In this document: piece after piece, positions 21,321 through 27,688 of the stretch
Layout of the letters: every line of letters begins with the position of its first letter
How positions within the stretch are numbered: position 1 is the stretch's first letter
DNA from: an uncultured Acidaminococcus sp.
Lineage (GTDB): Bacteria > Bacillota > Negativicutes > Acidaminococcales > Acidaminococcaceae
Direction: 5' to 3'
Assembly: GCA_900538365.1 (NCBI GenBank)
Contig: UPXT01000023.1
Coordinates: 1 to 27,688 of the forward strand
Length of the DNA stretch: 27,688 bases
Position numbers and translations under genes: made by a program
Notes under the pieces: model-generated
Databases searched by the model: none
What the model was told of the DNA's origin: nothing
The model's input: the letters and a program-made list of their open reading frames with translations, nothing else

Positions 21321-23228
21321 TTAGGATTCCTGTACGAAGTGGGCTTTTTCTTCGCCGCATTCAGGGCAGGTCCAATCATCCGGCAGGTTTTCAAACTTCG
21401 TTCCCGGTTTGATTTCACCAGCAGGATCGCCCTTATCCGGATCGTATTCATATCCGCAGCCGTTGCAGACAAACAGTCCAGGAGGCAGTTCCTTCTTGAT
21501 GAGCGGTCTCTTCATTTTCACCATGGGAGGAGCCGGTTTCTTTTCGCCCGTTCCAAAGGCTTTGGCTAAGAGCGGCAGGATGACTTTGACATCACCGACA
21601 ATCCCGTAGTCGCAGTTCTTGAAGATCGGAGCACCGGCATTGGTATTGATGGCCACAATCGTTGTGGCATCCTTGATGCCCTTGAGGTGCTGGATGGCAC
21701 CGGAAATCCCGCAGGCAATGTAGAGGTTGCCCTTGAATTTCTGTCCGCTCATGCCGACATAGCGTTCAATGGGGACATACTGCAGGGTTTCAGCAACCGG
21801 GCGGGAGGAGCCAATCGCTGCTCCCGCAGCGTGAGCCAGTTCCTCAATGAGTTTCATGTTTTCTTTTTCACCAATGCCCTTACCGGCACTGACAACGCGT
21901 TCAGCGTCAACAATCGGCGTATCCATCGGGATGCCGACCGTGAAGTCATAGCCATCCCCCTTCAGGGCTTCAACGAGGGAAGCCACTTGTTCTTCCGGAG
22001 AGCCATCCTTGAAAATCATCTTCTTGCGGGAGCCCGTAATGGCCTTTTCCTTGCGGGAACCACCGCCGCCATGTTTGGCGTTGGACAGACGGTCCGTAAT
22101 GTGGGCTGCAATAACGACACGCTGGATTTCGTTGGTGCCTTCGTAAATCGTAGTGATCTTGGCATCGCGGTACATCCGTTCAATATCCATACCCTTGAGG
22201 TAGCCTGTACCGCCGAAGATCTGAAGGGCTTCGTTTGTGATTTCAACAGCAAGGTCAGAAGCATAGAGCTTAGCCATGGCGGACTGCATGCCATAATCCA
22301 TATGTTCCGTCTTCATTTCAGCTGCACTGTAAACGAGGAAACGGGCAGCTCTCAGTCTTGTTGCCATATCCGCCAGCTTGAAGGAAACGCCTTGGTTCTG
22401 GCAGATCGGCGCACCGAACTGGATTCTTTCCTTGGAATAGTTGAGGGCTGCTTCGTACGCGCCTTGGGCAATCCCGAGGGCTTGGGCAGCAATGCCGATA
22501 CGGCCGCCGTCAAGGGTTGCCATGGCAATCTTGAAGCCTTGGCCCAGTCTGCCCAGGAGGTTTTCCTGAGGAACCTTGACGTTGTTGAAGATCAGTTCCG
22601 CTGTAGCGGAGGAACGGATCCCCAGTTTGTCGTAATGATCGCCGAAGGTAAAGCCGGGCATGCCTTTTTCGAGGATAAAGGCACTGATGCCGCGCGTACC
22701 CGCGTCCGGATCGGTGACCGCAAAGACGACATAGGTATCAGCTTCGCCGCCGTTGGTGATGAAAATCTTGTTGCCGTTGAGGATCCAGTTTTTGCCATCA
22801 AAGACAGCCGTTGTTTCCGTGCCGCCTGCATCAGAACCGGCATTGGGTTCCGTAAGGCCGAAGGCACCAATCTTCTCACCTTTGGCAAGGGGAACAAGGT
22901 ATTTTTGCTTTTGCTCTTCTGTCCCAAAGGCAAAGATAGGATAGGAACCCAGGGACACGTGAGCCGAAAGGATAACGCCCACCCCGCCGTCAACACGGGC
23001 CAGTTCCTCTACGGCAATGGCATAGGCAATGTAGTCCATGCCGGCTCCGCCGTATTCTTTTGGATAGGGAAGTCCCATCCAGCCATTTTCACCCATTTCC
23101 TTGACGATTTCGGTGGGGAATTTGCTTTCCTTATCGAGGGAGAATGCAATCGGCTTGACTTTCGTTTCGGCGAATCCGCGTATTGCAGCGCGTAATTCTT
23201 CATGGTCATTGGTAGTAGTAAATAACAT
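21321..23228 (-). CDS. Acyl-CoA dehydrogenase - ETF-alpha FAD domain - rubredoxin fusion
   Basis: This is a 635-residue three-part protein. Residues 1-380 are a full acyl-CoA dehydrogenase: FGLTEPNAGSDAGG at 123-136 for FAD and substrate, and IYEGTNEIQR at 361-370 with catalytic base E363. A Gly/Lys-rich linker follows. Residues about 430-558 are only the C-terminal FAD-binding domain of ETF-alpha, with AGKGIG, SSRPVAE, YVGMSGQ, GISGAIQH and AINTNAGAPIF; the N-terminal ETF-alpha domain is missing. After a Pro/Lys-rich linker, residues 584-633 are a rubredoxin with Fe ligands C588, C591, C621 and C624. The chain could oxidise an acyl-CoA and pass electrons through the tethered FAD domain to rubredoxin and then to the flavodiiron protein encoded next. 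ATG 23228 is chosen because GAGGAGG lies just before it; a longer frame has no ribosome site. The reading frame is continuous, so this is a true fusion and not an assembly artefact visible here. Acyl chain length is unknown. Confidence 0.93.
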   Translation of the reverse strand: MLFTTTNDHEELRAAIRGFAETKVKPIAFSLDKESKFPTEIVKEMGENGWMGLPYPKEYGGAGMDYIAYAIAVEELARVDGGVGVILSAHVSLGSYPIFAFGTEEQKQKYLVPLAKGEKIGAFGLTEPNAGSDAGGTETTAVFDGKNWILNGNKIFITNGGEADTYVVFAVTDPDAGTRGISAFILEKGMPGFTFGDHYDKLGIRSSATAELIFNNVKVPQENLLGRLGQGFKIAMATLDGGRIGIAAQALGIAQGAYEAALNYSKERIQFGAPICQNQGVSFKLADMATRLRAARFLVYSAAEMKTEHMDYGMQSAMAKLYASDLAVEITNEALQIFGGTGYLKGMDIERMYRDAKITTIYEGTNEIQRVVIAAHITDRLSNAKHGGGGSRKEKAITGSRKKMIFKDGSPEEQVASLVEALKGDGYDFTVGIPMDTPIVDAERVVSAGKGIGEKENMKLIEELAHAAGAAIGSSRPVAETLQYVPIERYVGMSGQKFKGNLYIACGISGAIQHLKGIKDATTIVAINTNAGAPIFKNCDYGIVGDVKVILPLLAKAFGTGEKKPAPPMVKMKRPLIKKELPPGLFVCNGCGYEYDPDKGDPAGEIKPGTKFENLPDDWTCPECGEEKAHFVQES

Positions 23229-23267
23229 CTGTTTCCGACCTCCTCTGTACAGAAAATCCTTCTTCTC

Positions 23268-23291
23268 AGTGATAAAATAATGTCTATCACT
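23268..23291. promoter_or_regulatory. Inverted repeat in the leader of the fusion gene, possible operator
   Basis: AGTGATA (23268-23274) and TATCACT (23285-23291) are separated by 10 bases. The dyad lies 24-47 bases downstream of the -10 box of the minus-strand promoter and before the ribosome site, a position suited to a repressor. I do not recognise the regulator. Confidence 0.5.
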
Positions 23292-23314
23292 TAATAACAA
23301 TCCTTGATGAGCTA

Positions 23315-23343
23315 ATTGTAACCTGAATGATTACACATGTCAA
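23315..23343 (-). promoter_or_regulatory. Promoter of the fusion / flavodiiron operon
   Basis: On the minus strand: TTGACA (23343-23338), a 17-base spacer and TACAAT (23320-23315). The -35 box is a perfect consensus. The leader to ATG 23228 is about 80 bases and carries the AGTGATA dyad. Confidence 0.88.
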
Positions 23344-23662
23344 GAAGTTTATGGAGTTATCTGAAAAAAACTTTCTTTTAGGGAAAGGCCTCGACCGTTC
23401 CATGATATATCCATAAAAAGGGACTGTAACGAGCTTCTCCATCTATTCTATCTTGTTTGAAACCCGAATACCAATGAAATGGGAAATTCTCTGAAAACAG
23501 GAAAATTCATAGTACTTAATGTAATCTTTGGTACAAAACAACAGAAAATACTGGTAATTATAATCAAGAACGTATTTTTTGCATAAAGGCCGCAGGAAGA
23601 GGAACAAGAAAAAAATGGCTTGTTTTTCCCATGGCTCGACCGGGATGGGGGAGCAAAAACGT
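23344..23662. other. Gene-free AT-rich spacer
   Basis: Between the promoter of the fusion operon and the terminator of the feo operon I see no gene. An open frame on the minus strand here encodes a Phe/Leu/Tyr-rich, low-complexity product without ribosome site or family features. A weak dyad CCCAT...ATGGG lies near 23628-23649. Nothing else was recognised. Confidence 0.5.
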
Positions 23663-23698
23663 AAAAAAAAAAGGGGCTGCTTACGCAGCACCCTTTTT
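23663..23698 (-). terminator. Terminator of the feo operon
   Basis: GGGGCTGC (23673-23680) pairs with GCAGCACCC (23685-23693) with one bulged base and a 4-base loop. On the minus strand it is followed by ten T residues (23672-23663). It lies 17 bases after the stop of the Cys-rich peptide gene. Confidence 0.9.
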
Positions 23699-23714
23699 GT
23701 ACCCAACATGCAGG

Positions 23715-23870
23715 TTATTTTTTGTCAGGAGCCGAATGGAAGGCACAGCCGCCACAGGAGGCACAGTTGCCGCCACACGTTCCAATCCCACTTTTATGGT
23801 CATGCACGATGGTGTACACCGAAACAAGGACGAACAAGAGGATAACAAGTCCTACGATGAGCGTTCCCAT
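23715..23870 (-). CDS. FeoB-associated Cys-rich membrane protein
   Basis: This is a 51-residue protein with one N-terminal membrane helix (about 2-22, LIVGLVILLFVLVSVYTIV) and a short tail rich in Cys and Gly: CGGNCASCGGCAFH, with four Cys and a His. It matches the small FeoB-associated Cys-rich family that follows feoB in many anaerobes. It may bind iron or another metal at the inner face of the membrane next to FeoB, perhaps in place of FeoC, but its role is not proven. AAGGAG nine bases before ATG 23870 sets the start; a start ten codons upstream lacks such a site. It lies 46 bases after feoB, at the end of the operon and before a strong terminator. Confidence 0.87.
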   Translation of the reverse strand: MGTLIVGLVILLFVLVSVYTIVHDHKSGIGTCGGNCASCGGCAFHSAPDKK

Positions 23871-23916
23871 AAGGATCAACTCCTTTGCTTTACATTGCAA
23901 TTCCTATTGGATTGCT

Positions 23917-26070
23917 TTACTTATTATACTCCAAATTGACTTCGACTGCACCCTCATATTTTTTGGCGGGTCGAAGCAGGAGATAAACAAGAATGGCAAA
24001 GACCACAGCAGCAAAGGCCGTACCGATGGTAAAGACCCCTGTCGTAAGGAATGTGCCGAACTGATAGAAGATAAAGGAAATAGCATAAGCAAAACCGCAT
24101 TGATAACCGATGGCAAAGAGCGTCCATTTGCCATTATTCATTTCGCGGCGAATGGCTCCCATGGCAGCGACGCAGGGCGCGCACAAAAGGTTGAAGATGA
24201 GGAAAGAATAGGCACTGAGGGTACTGAAGTCCTTGGCAAAGGTGCCCCAAAATTCCTCTCCGTCCTCAGCTGCTTCTGCAAGGCCGTAAAGGATACCAAA
24301 GGTGCCCACTAGGTTTTCCTTTGCAATAAGGCCCGTGAAGGCAGCTACAGCGGCTTTCCAATCACCCCAGCCAAGGGGGGCAAAGATCCAGGCGACTTTT
24401 TCGCCGATATAGGAAAGGAATCCATCGTTCAGGTCTTCGACCATGGTAATCTCGCCATCGACATAACCGAATCCAGAAAGGAACCATACGAGGATGGTGG
24501 AAAGAAGGATGACCGTGCCGGCTTTTTTGATGAAGCTGGAAGCGCGTTCCCAAACACTGCGGGCAATGTTGGAAAGGGTCGGCATGTGGTAGGCCGGCAG
24601 TTCCATGATGAATGGTGCGGGATCGCCGGCAAACAGTTTGGTTTTTTTGAGGATGATCCCAGAAATGATGATGGCTGCAATCCCGACAAAATAAGCCGAG
24701 GGAGCGACCCACCATTCGCCGCCAAAATAGGCCCCGGCGACAAGGGCAATGATCGGCATCTTGGCAGAGCAAGGAATCATGGTTGTTGTCATGATGGTCA
24801 TGCGGCGGTCAGGCGCATTTTCAATGGTCCGGGAAGCCATGATGGCAGGAACCCCGCAGCCGGAACCAATCAGCATGGGAATGAAAGATTTTCCGGACAG
24901 GCCAAATTTACGGAAGGCGCGGTCCAGGATGAAGGCGATACGGGCCATGTACCCACAGGCCTCCAGGAAGGCAAGGAAGATAAAGAAGACAACCATCTGC
25001 GGCACGAATCCAAGGACGGCACCGACACCGGAGATGATTCCATCAACGACGAGGCCTTCCAGCCATTCCGCAACGCCCCAGGAAGCCATGAGCTCGTGGG
25101 CACCGGGAATGACCCATTCTCCAAAGAAGGTATCATTGACCCAGTCCGTTGCTTCCGTTCCGATGGTCGTGACGCTAATATAGTAAACGAGGAACATGAT
25201 GGCTGCAAAAATGGGGAGCGCCAGGAAGCGGTTTGTGACAACGCGGTCGATTTTATCAGAAACAGTTAGGCGATGCTTGTCTTTCTTGACGAAGCATTTT
25301 TCGATGACTTTTGAAACGTAATTGTAGCGTTCATTTGTAATGATGCTTTCTGCATCATCATCCATTTCCTTTTCGACGGAGACGATGTCATCTTCAATGT
25401 GGGAAATGAGCTCCGGAGAAAGCTTCAGGGCATCGAGCACATTGGCATCCCGTTCAAAGAGCTTGATCGAATACCAGCGGCTCTGGGATTGGGGGAGGGC
25501 GCCCTGCGTGGCTTCTTCGATGTGGGCCAGGGCGTGTTCAACAGGACCGGCAAAGGTATGGATCGGTTCAGCTGGAACCCTCGTCATAACCATTTGCGCG
25601 GCTTTTTGGATGAGGGCCTTGATGCCTTCGCCTGTCCGTGCGGAAATTTCCACAACCGGGCATCCAATGGATTTGGCGAGGACCTCTGTATAGAGGATAT
25701 CCCCGTTAGCTCGCGTGACGTCCATCATATTCACGGCCATGAGGACGGGAATCCCCAGCTCCATGAGCTGTGTCGTCAGGTAAAGGTTGCGTTCAAGGTT
25801 GCTGCCGTCGACGATATTTAAGATGGCATCGGGCCGTTCCTTTACCAGGTAGGTGCGGGAAACGACTTCTTCCAAGGTGTACGGGGAAAGGGAATAGATT
25901 CCGGGCAGGTCCTGGATGAGGATTTCTGGATGACCGATCAGGGTACCTTCCTTTTTTTCAACCGTGACACCAGGCCAGTTGCCAACGAACTGATTGGATC
26001 CGGTAAGTGCATTGAACAGGGTCGTTTTGCCTGTATTTGGGTTCCCTGCAAGAGCAATCTTATATTGCAT
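23917..26070 (-). CDS. feoB: Ferrous iron transporter FeoB
   Basis: This 717-residue inner-membrane Fe(II) importer has an N-terminal G domain: G1 GNPNTGKTTLF (9-19), G2 GVTVEKKEG, G3 DLPGIYSL, G4 NMMD and G5-like SARTGEG. A helical guanine-dissociation-inhibitor-like spacer (about 165-275) follows. The C-terminal membrane part (about 285-710) has two Gate-like repeats; Cys-containing segments such as GSGCGVPAIMASR and TTTMIPCSAKMP are where iron passage is proposed. The length is normal. AAGGAAGG precedes ATG 26070. Two feoA genes lie upstream and a Cys-rich peptide downstream, forming one operon. In an anaerobe this would be the main Fe(II) uptake system and would feed the iron enzymes in this window (flavodiiron protein, rubredoxin, alcohol dehydrogenase). 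Confidence 0.97.
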   Translation of the reverse strand: MQYKIALAGNPNTGKTTLFNALTGSNQFVGNWPGVTVEKKEGTLIGHPEILIQDLPGIYSLSPYTLEEVVSRTYLVKERPDAILNIVDGSNLERNLYLTTQLMELGIPVLMAVNMMDVTRANGDILYTEVLAKSIGCPVVEISARTGEGIKALIQKAAQMVMTRVPAEPIHTFAGPVEHALAHIEEATQGALPQSQSRWYSIKLFERDANVLDALKLSPELISHIEDDIVSVEKEMDDDAESIITNERYNYVSKVIEKCFVKKDKHRLTVSDKIDRVVTNRFLALPIFAAIMFLVYYISVTTIGTEATDWVNDTFFGEWVIPGAHELMASWGVAEWLEGLVVDGIISGVGAVLGFVPQMVVFFIFLAFLEACGYMARIAFILDRAFRKFGLSGKSFIPMLIGSGCGVPAIMASRTIENAPDRRMTIMTTTMIPCSAKMPIIALVAGAYFGGEWWVAPSAYFVGIAAIIISGIILKKTKLFAGDPAPFIMELPAYHMPTLSNIARSVWERASSFIKKAGTVILLSTILVWFLSGFGYVDGEITMVEDLNDGFLSYIGEKVAWIFAPLGWGDWKAAVAAFTGLIAKENLVGTFGILYGLAEAAEDGEEFWGTFAKDFSTLSAYSFLIFNLLCAPCVAAMGAIRREMNNGKWTLFAIGYQCGFAYAISFIFYQFGTFLTTGVFTIGTAFAAVVFAILVYLLLRPAKKYEGAVEVNLEYNK

Positions 26071-26123
26071 AATAAAACCTTCCTTTCAAAAAGTTGCCAT
26101 TGACTAATCAACGGGGAAATTGA

Positions 26124-26351
26124 TTACACTTCTTTGATTTCAACGATTTCGGCATCGCCTTTCCGCAAGGAAAGTTCATAGCCCCGCACCGTCATTTCTA
26201 CTGGATCTCCTAGGGGTGCGACACGGCGAATCTGCAGGGCAGTTCCTTTGGTCAGGCCCATATCCATGATGTGGCGTTTCATGGCACCGCTGCCGTGGAT
26301 TTTGATGACTTCGTACTTGTGGCCGGTTTTAGCATCTTTTAAGGTAAGCAT
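26124..26351 (-). CDS. feoA: FeoA domain protein (second copy)
   Basis: This 75-residue FeoA protein has a small SH3-like fold. Recognisable parts are the start MLTLKDAKTGHKYEVIKIHG, a KRHIMDMGLTKGTALQI core (about 27-43) and PLGDPVEMTVRGYELSLRKGDAEIVEI, the classic FeoA C-terminal pattern. FeoA proteins bind and stimulate FeoB. AAGGAG eight bases before ATG 26351 decides the start against a longer frame. It lies 13 bases after the first feoA and 53 bases before feoB. It is closer to the canonical FeoA than the first copy. Confidence 0.93.
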   Translation of the reverse strand: MLTLKDAKTGHKYEVIKIHGSGAMKRHIMDMGLTKGTALQIRRVAPLGDPVEMTVRGYELSLRKGDAEIVEIKEV

Positions 26352-26364
26352 CGCAAGTTCTCCT

Positions 26365-26577
26365 TTACTGCACAAATATTTTATTGGCCATCTCCATACT
26401 GATGGCGACACGGGAATCGCGGATGTTCACAATGATTCCTGCTGGGGTGTTCTGAACGACCGTAATGGGGGCGCCGAGGGTGATTCCAAGATTTTCCAGG
26501 TGGCTCCTGACCTTAGGGGAACCGCCAATCCGAATGACCGTTAGGACGTCGCCTGATTTTGCAAACGCTAAGGGCAT
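26365..26577 (-). CDS. feoA: FeoA domain protein (first copy)
   Basis: This 70-residue FeoA-like protein is the first gene of the operon. The core VRSHLENLGITLGAPITVVQ (about 23-42) matches the FeoA pattern, followed by TPAGIIVNIRDSRVAISMEMANKIFV, in which RDSRVAIS takes the place of RGYELSLR. It differs clearly from the second copy, so the two are probably not interchangeable; one may bind FeoB and the other may modulate it. AAGGAGG five bases before ATG 26577 sets the start. A promoter with an overlapping dyad lies 48-76 bases upstream. Confidence 0.9.
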   Translation of the reverse strand: MPLAFAKSGDVLTVIRIGGSPKVRSHLENLGITLGAPITVVQNTPAGIIVNIRDSRVAISMEMANKIFVQ

Positions 26578-26624
26578 GATGGCCTCCTTTGAGTTTTTTA
26601 GGAAGAGTTTCTTTTGACCACACA

Positions 26625-26653
26625 ATGTTAGCATAGACTAACGCAATATGCAA
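26625..26653 (-). promoter_or_regulatory. feo operon promoter
   Basis: On the minus strand: TTGCAT (26653-26648), a 17-base spacer and TAACAT (26630-26625). The sequence just upstream of and across the -35 (CAAGAAGTTT on the plus strand, 26651-26660) is identical to that at the fusion operon promoter. Confidence 0.7.
26627..26642. promoter_or_regulatory. Dyad overlapping the feo -10 box, likely operator
   Basis: GTTAG (26627-26631) and CTAAC (26638-26642) are separated by 6 bases. The dyad covers part of the -10 and the spacer, so a bound protein would block RNA polymerase. GTTAG/CTAAC half-sites occur in DtxR/IdeR-type iron boxes but with a shorter spacer, so the regulator is unsure. Confidence 0.55.
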
Positions 26654-26682
26654 GAAGTTTTCCTACAATGAAACCATAAAAG

Positions 26683-26713
26683 CAAAAAAAAGGGCACTGC
26701 CGAAGCAGTGCCC
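26683..26713 (-). terminator. Terminator of the DUF368 gene
   Basis: GGGCACTGC and GCAGTGCCC pair perfectly over 9 bp (26692-26713) with a TTCG tetraloop on the minus strand, followed by TTTTTTTT. It lies six bases after the stop codon. It also insulates the feo promoter. Confidence 0.93.
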
Positions 26714-26719
26714 AAAGGA

Positions 26720-27616
26720 TTACCCTTCTGGATGCAATTTCTTTTCGGAGAATTTCCGCAGCCTGTCAAGGGCATAGAGGAAAACACCTCCCAAAAGAAA
26801 ACACAAGGGACTGAATGTTTCCAAGGTCATGGCCGGTTGGGGGACCTTAAGGGTGGTAGGTCCTGTAACGATGGTGTAAAGGGAACCGACCATAAGTCCC
26901 AAGATGAAGTAAACCATGGCGGCCCGATGCATTTCCAACGCATTTTTCACAATGCGGATGATGCCCACAATTCCTGTAAGGACGCCGCAGCCAAAAATGA
27001 TGAGGACGGGAAGGTAGGAAAGATTCATATGAAGGAATTCACGAATGGCTCCGATGATGGGAACGTATAGCCCAAAGATGAGGAGCATGGTGGATCCGGA
27101 GATTCCCGGCAGGACCATGGCACAGATGGCAATCATGGCGCAGACGAAGATATAAATGCCTAGCGTAGGGGTGAGCTGATTAACGTCAACTTGTACGCCT
27201 TTTCCGCCGGCAGGATTGAACCAGGTAATCACAAAGACCACAAACAGGCCCAAGAGAAAGAAGGGCAGCCGATTCTTCTGGGAAAGGGCCTGCTTCTCCT
27301 CTTTGAGGATCAGGGGGAGGGAAAAGAGCGAAAGTCCCAGGAAGAGGGAACTGAGTTCATAGATCCTGGTTGTAAAAAGACTTCCCAAGACCATGACGGA
27401 TGATCCCATGCCAAGGGCCCAGCCAATCCCTAATTTCCCCAAAAAGACCAGGGCGTGCTGTTTCAGCTCCCGCGTCCCATGGGTCAGGACGTAAAGGGAA
27501 CCGATGAATTCATCATAAAATCCCAGAACAAAGGCAATGGTCCCTCCGGAAACACCGGGAACACTGTCTGCCAGTGCCATGGAAAAACCACGGATAAGGT
27601 TAAGGAAAAAGTCCAT
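26720..27616 (-). CDS. DUF368 family undecaprenyl-phosphate transporter (PopT-like)
   Basis: This 298-residue membrane protein has about eight hydrophobic segments. Two related motifs, SVPGVSGGTIAFVLGFYDEF (about 18-37) and LPGISGSTMLLIFGLYVPII (second half), mark the internal repeat of the DUF368 family. Members called PopT have been shown in other bacteria to help return undecaprenyl phosphate, the carrier lipid for wall and polysaccharide units, across the membrane. The same role is likely here by homology but not shown. AAAGGA upstream of ATG 27616 supports the start. The gene is alone, ended by a strong hairpin. The promoter must lie in or beyond 27617-27688; no clear one was seen there. 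Confidence 0.9.
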   Translation of the reverse strand: MDFFLNLIRGFSMALADSVPGVSGGTIAFVLGFYDEFIGSLYVLTHGTRELKQHALVFLGKLGIGWALGMGSSVMVLGSLFTTRIYELSSLFLGLSLFSLPLILKEEKQALSQKNRLPFFLLGLFVVFVITWFNPAGGKGVQVDVNQLTPTLGIYIFVCAMIAICAMVLPGISGSTMLLIFGLYVPIIGAIREFLHMNLSYLPVLIIFGCGVLTGIVGIIRIVKNALEMHRAAMVYFILGLMVGSLYTIVTGPTTLKVPQPAMTLETFSPLCFLLGGVFLYALDRLRKFSEKKLHPEG

Positions 27617-27688
27617 TTGATCATATCCTTTCTACTAAGCGTAAAATGTTTCTCGGTAGGGAAAAATAGTCCTTGCAAAATAAAGGGG

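Noticed and set aside
21687..23195. 502-codon open frame on the plus strand opposite the dehydrogenase fusion
   Set aside because: Same in-register antisense effect of codon bias; the gene on the minus strand has full domain evidence.
21321..23228. Fusion as an assembly or frameshift artefact of three neighbouring genes
   Set aside because: The frame is continuous through both linkers, the linkers are of flexible composition, and no internal ribosome site or stop is seen.
23443..23709. 88-codon minus-strand frame in the spacer right of the fusion operon
   Set aside because: Low-complexity Phe/Leu/Tyr-rich product, no ribosome site, and it overlaps the feo terminator hairpin.

Overview
The window looks like chromosome from an anaerobic, Gram-negative-type Firmicute of the class Negativicutes. 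An Acidaminococcus-like member of the Acidaminococcaceae is my best guess, but I infer this from gene content and could not search for it. The clues are a moderate GC content, ATP-dependent PEP carboxykinase, acyl-CoA dehydrogenases, a flavodiiron protein, a Feo system with two small FeoA proteins and a Cys-rich partner, strong AGGAGG-type ribosome sites, and sigmaA-type promoters. No tRNA, rRNA, CRISPR array, insertion sequence or prophage gene was seen.

Layout. (1) 1-5.25 kb, cell-wall peptide region: a secreted beta-lactamase-fold serine hydrolase on the minus strand. Divergent from it, on the plus strand, are an L-Ala-D/L-Glu epimerase, a DUF819 membrane protein and a cytosolic class-A-like serine hydrolase, plausibly a murein-peptide salvage unit. 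(2) 5.25-10.1 kb: a long, divergent glutamine synthetase with its own promoter and a roughly 140-nt leader, then a secreted 3D-domain wall protein, a hotdog thioesterase, a stand-alone acyl-CoA dehydrogenase and a small glutaredoxin-related protein. (3) 10.3-12.0 kb: pckA with a clear promoter and terminator. (4) 12.07-14.77 kb: tsaE-tsaB-rimI-tsaD, tightly packed and partly overlapping, for the tRNA t6A modification. (5) 14.75-18.5 kb: a WbaP-type polyprenyl-phosphate sugar transferase, galU and UDP-glucose dehydrogenase, for surface polysaccharide. (6) 18.5-19.8 kb: an iron-dependent alcohol dehydrogenase. (7) 20.0-23.35 kb, minus strand: the most unusual unit. One gene encodes acyl-CoA dehydrogenase, the FAD (shuttle) domain of ETF-alpha and rubredoxin in a single chain. 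It is followed by a flavodiiron protein, the classical rubredoxin-fed O2/NO reductase. (8) 23.7-26.65 kb, minus strand: feoA-feoA-feoB and a Cys-rich FeoB-associated peptide. (9) 26.7-27.6 kb, minus strand: a DUF368 (PopT-like) undecaprenyl-phosphate transporter.

How the pieces may work together. Region 7 reads as a short electron path from acyl-CoA oxidation through a tethered FAD domain and rubredoxin to O2 or NO reduction, i.e. oxygen defence fed by acyl-CoA. Its promoter shares an identical 10-mer over the -35 box with the feo promoter, and its products need iron, so joint control by iron or oxygen is possible. Regions 1, 5 and 9 all concern the envelope: murein-peptide salvage, lipid-linked sugar assembly and carrier-lipid recycling.
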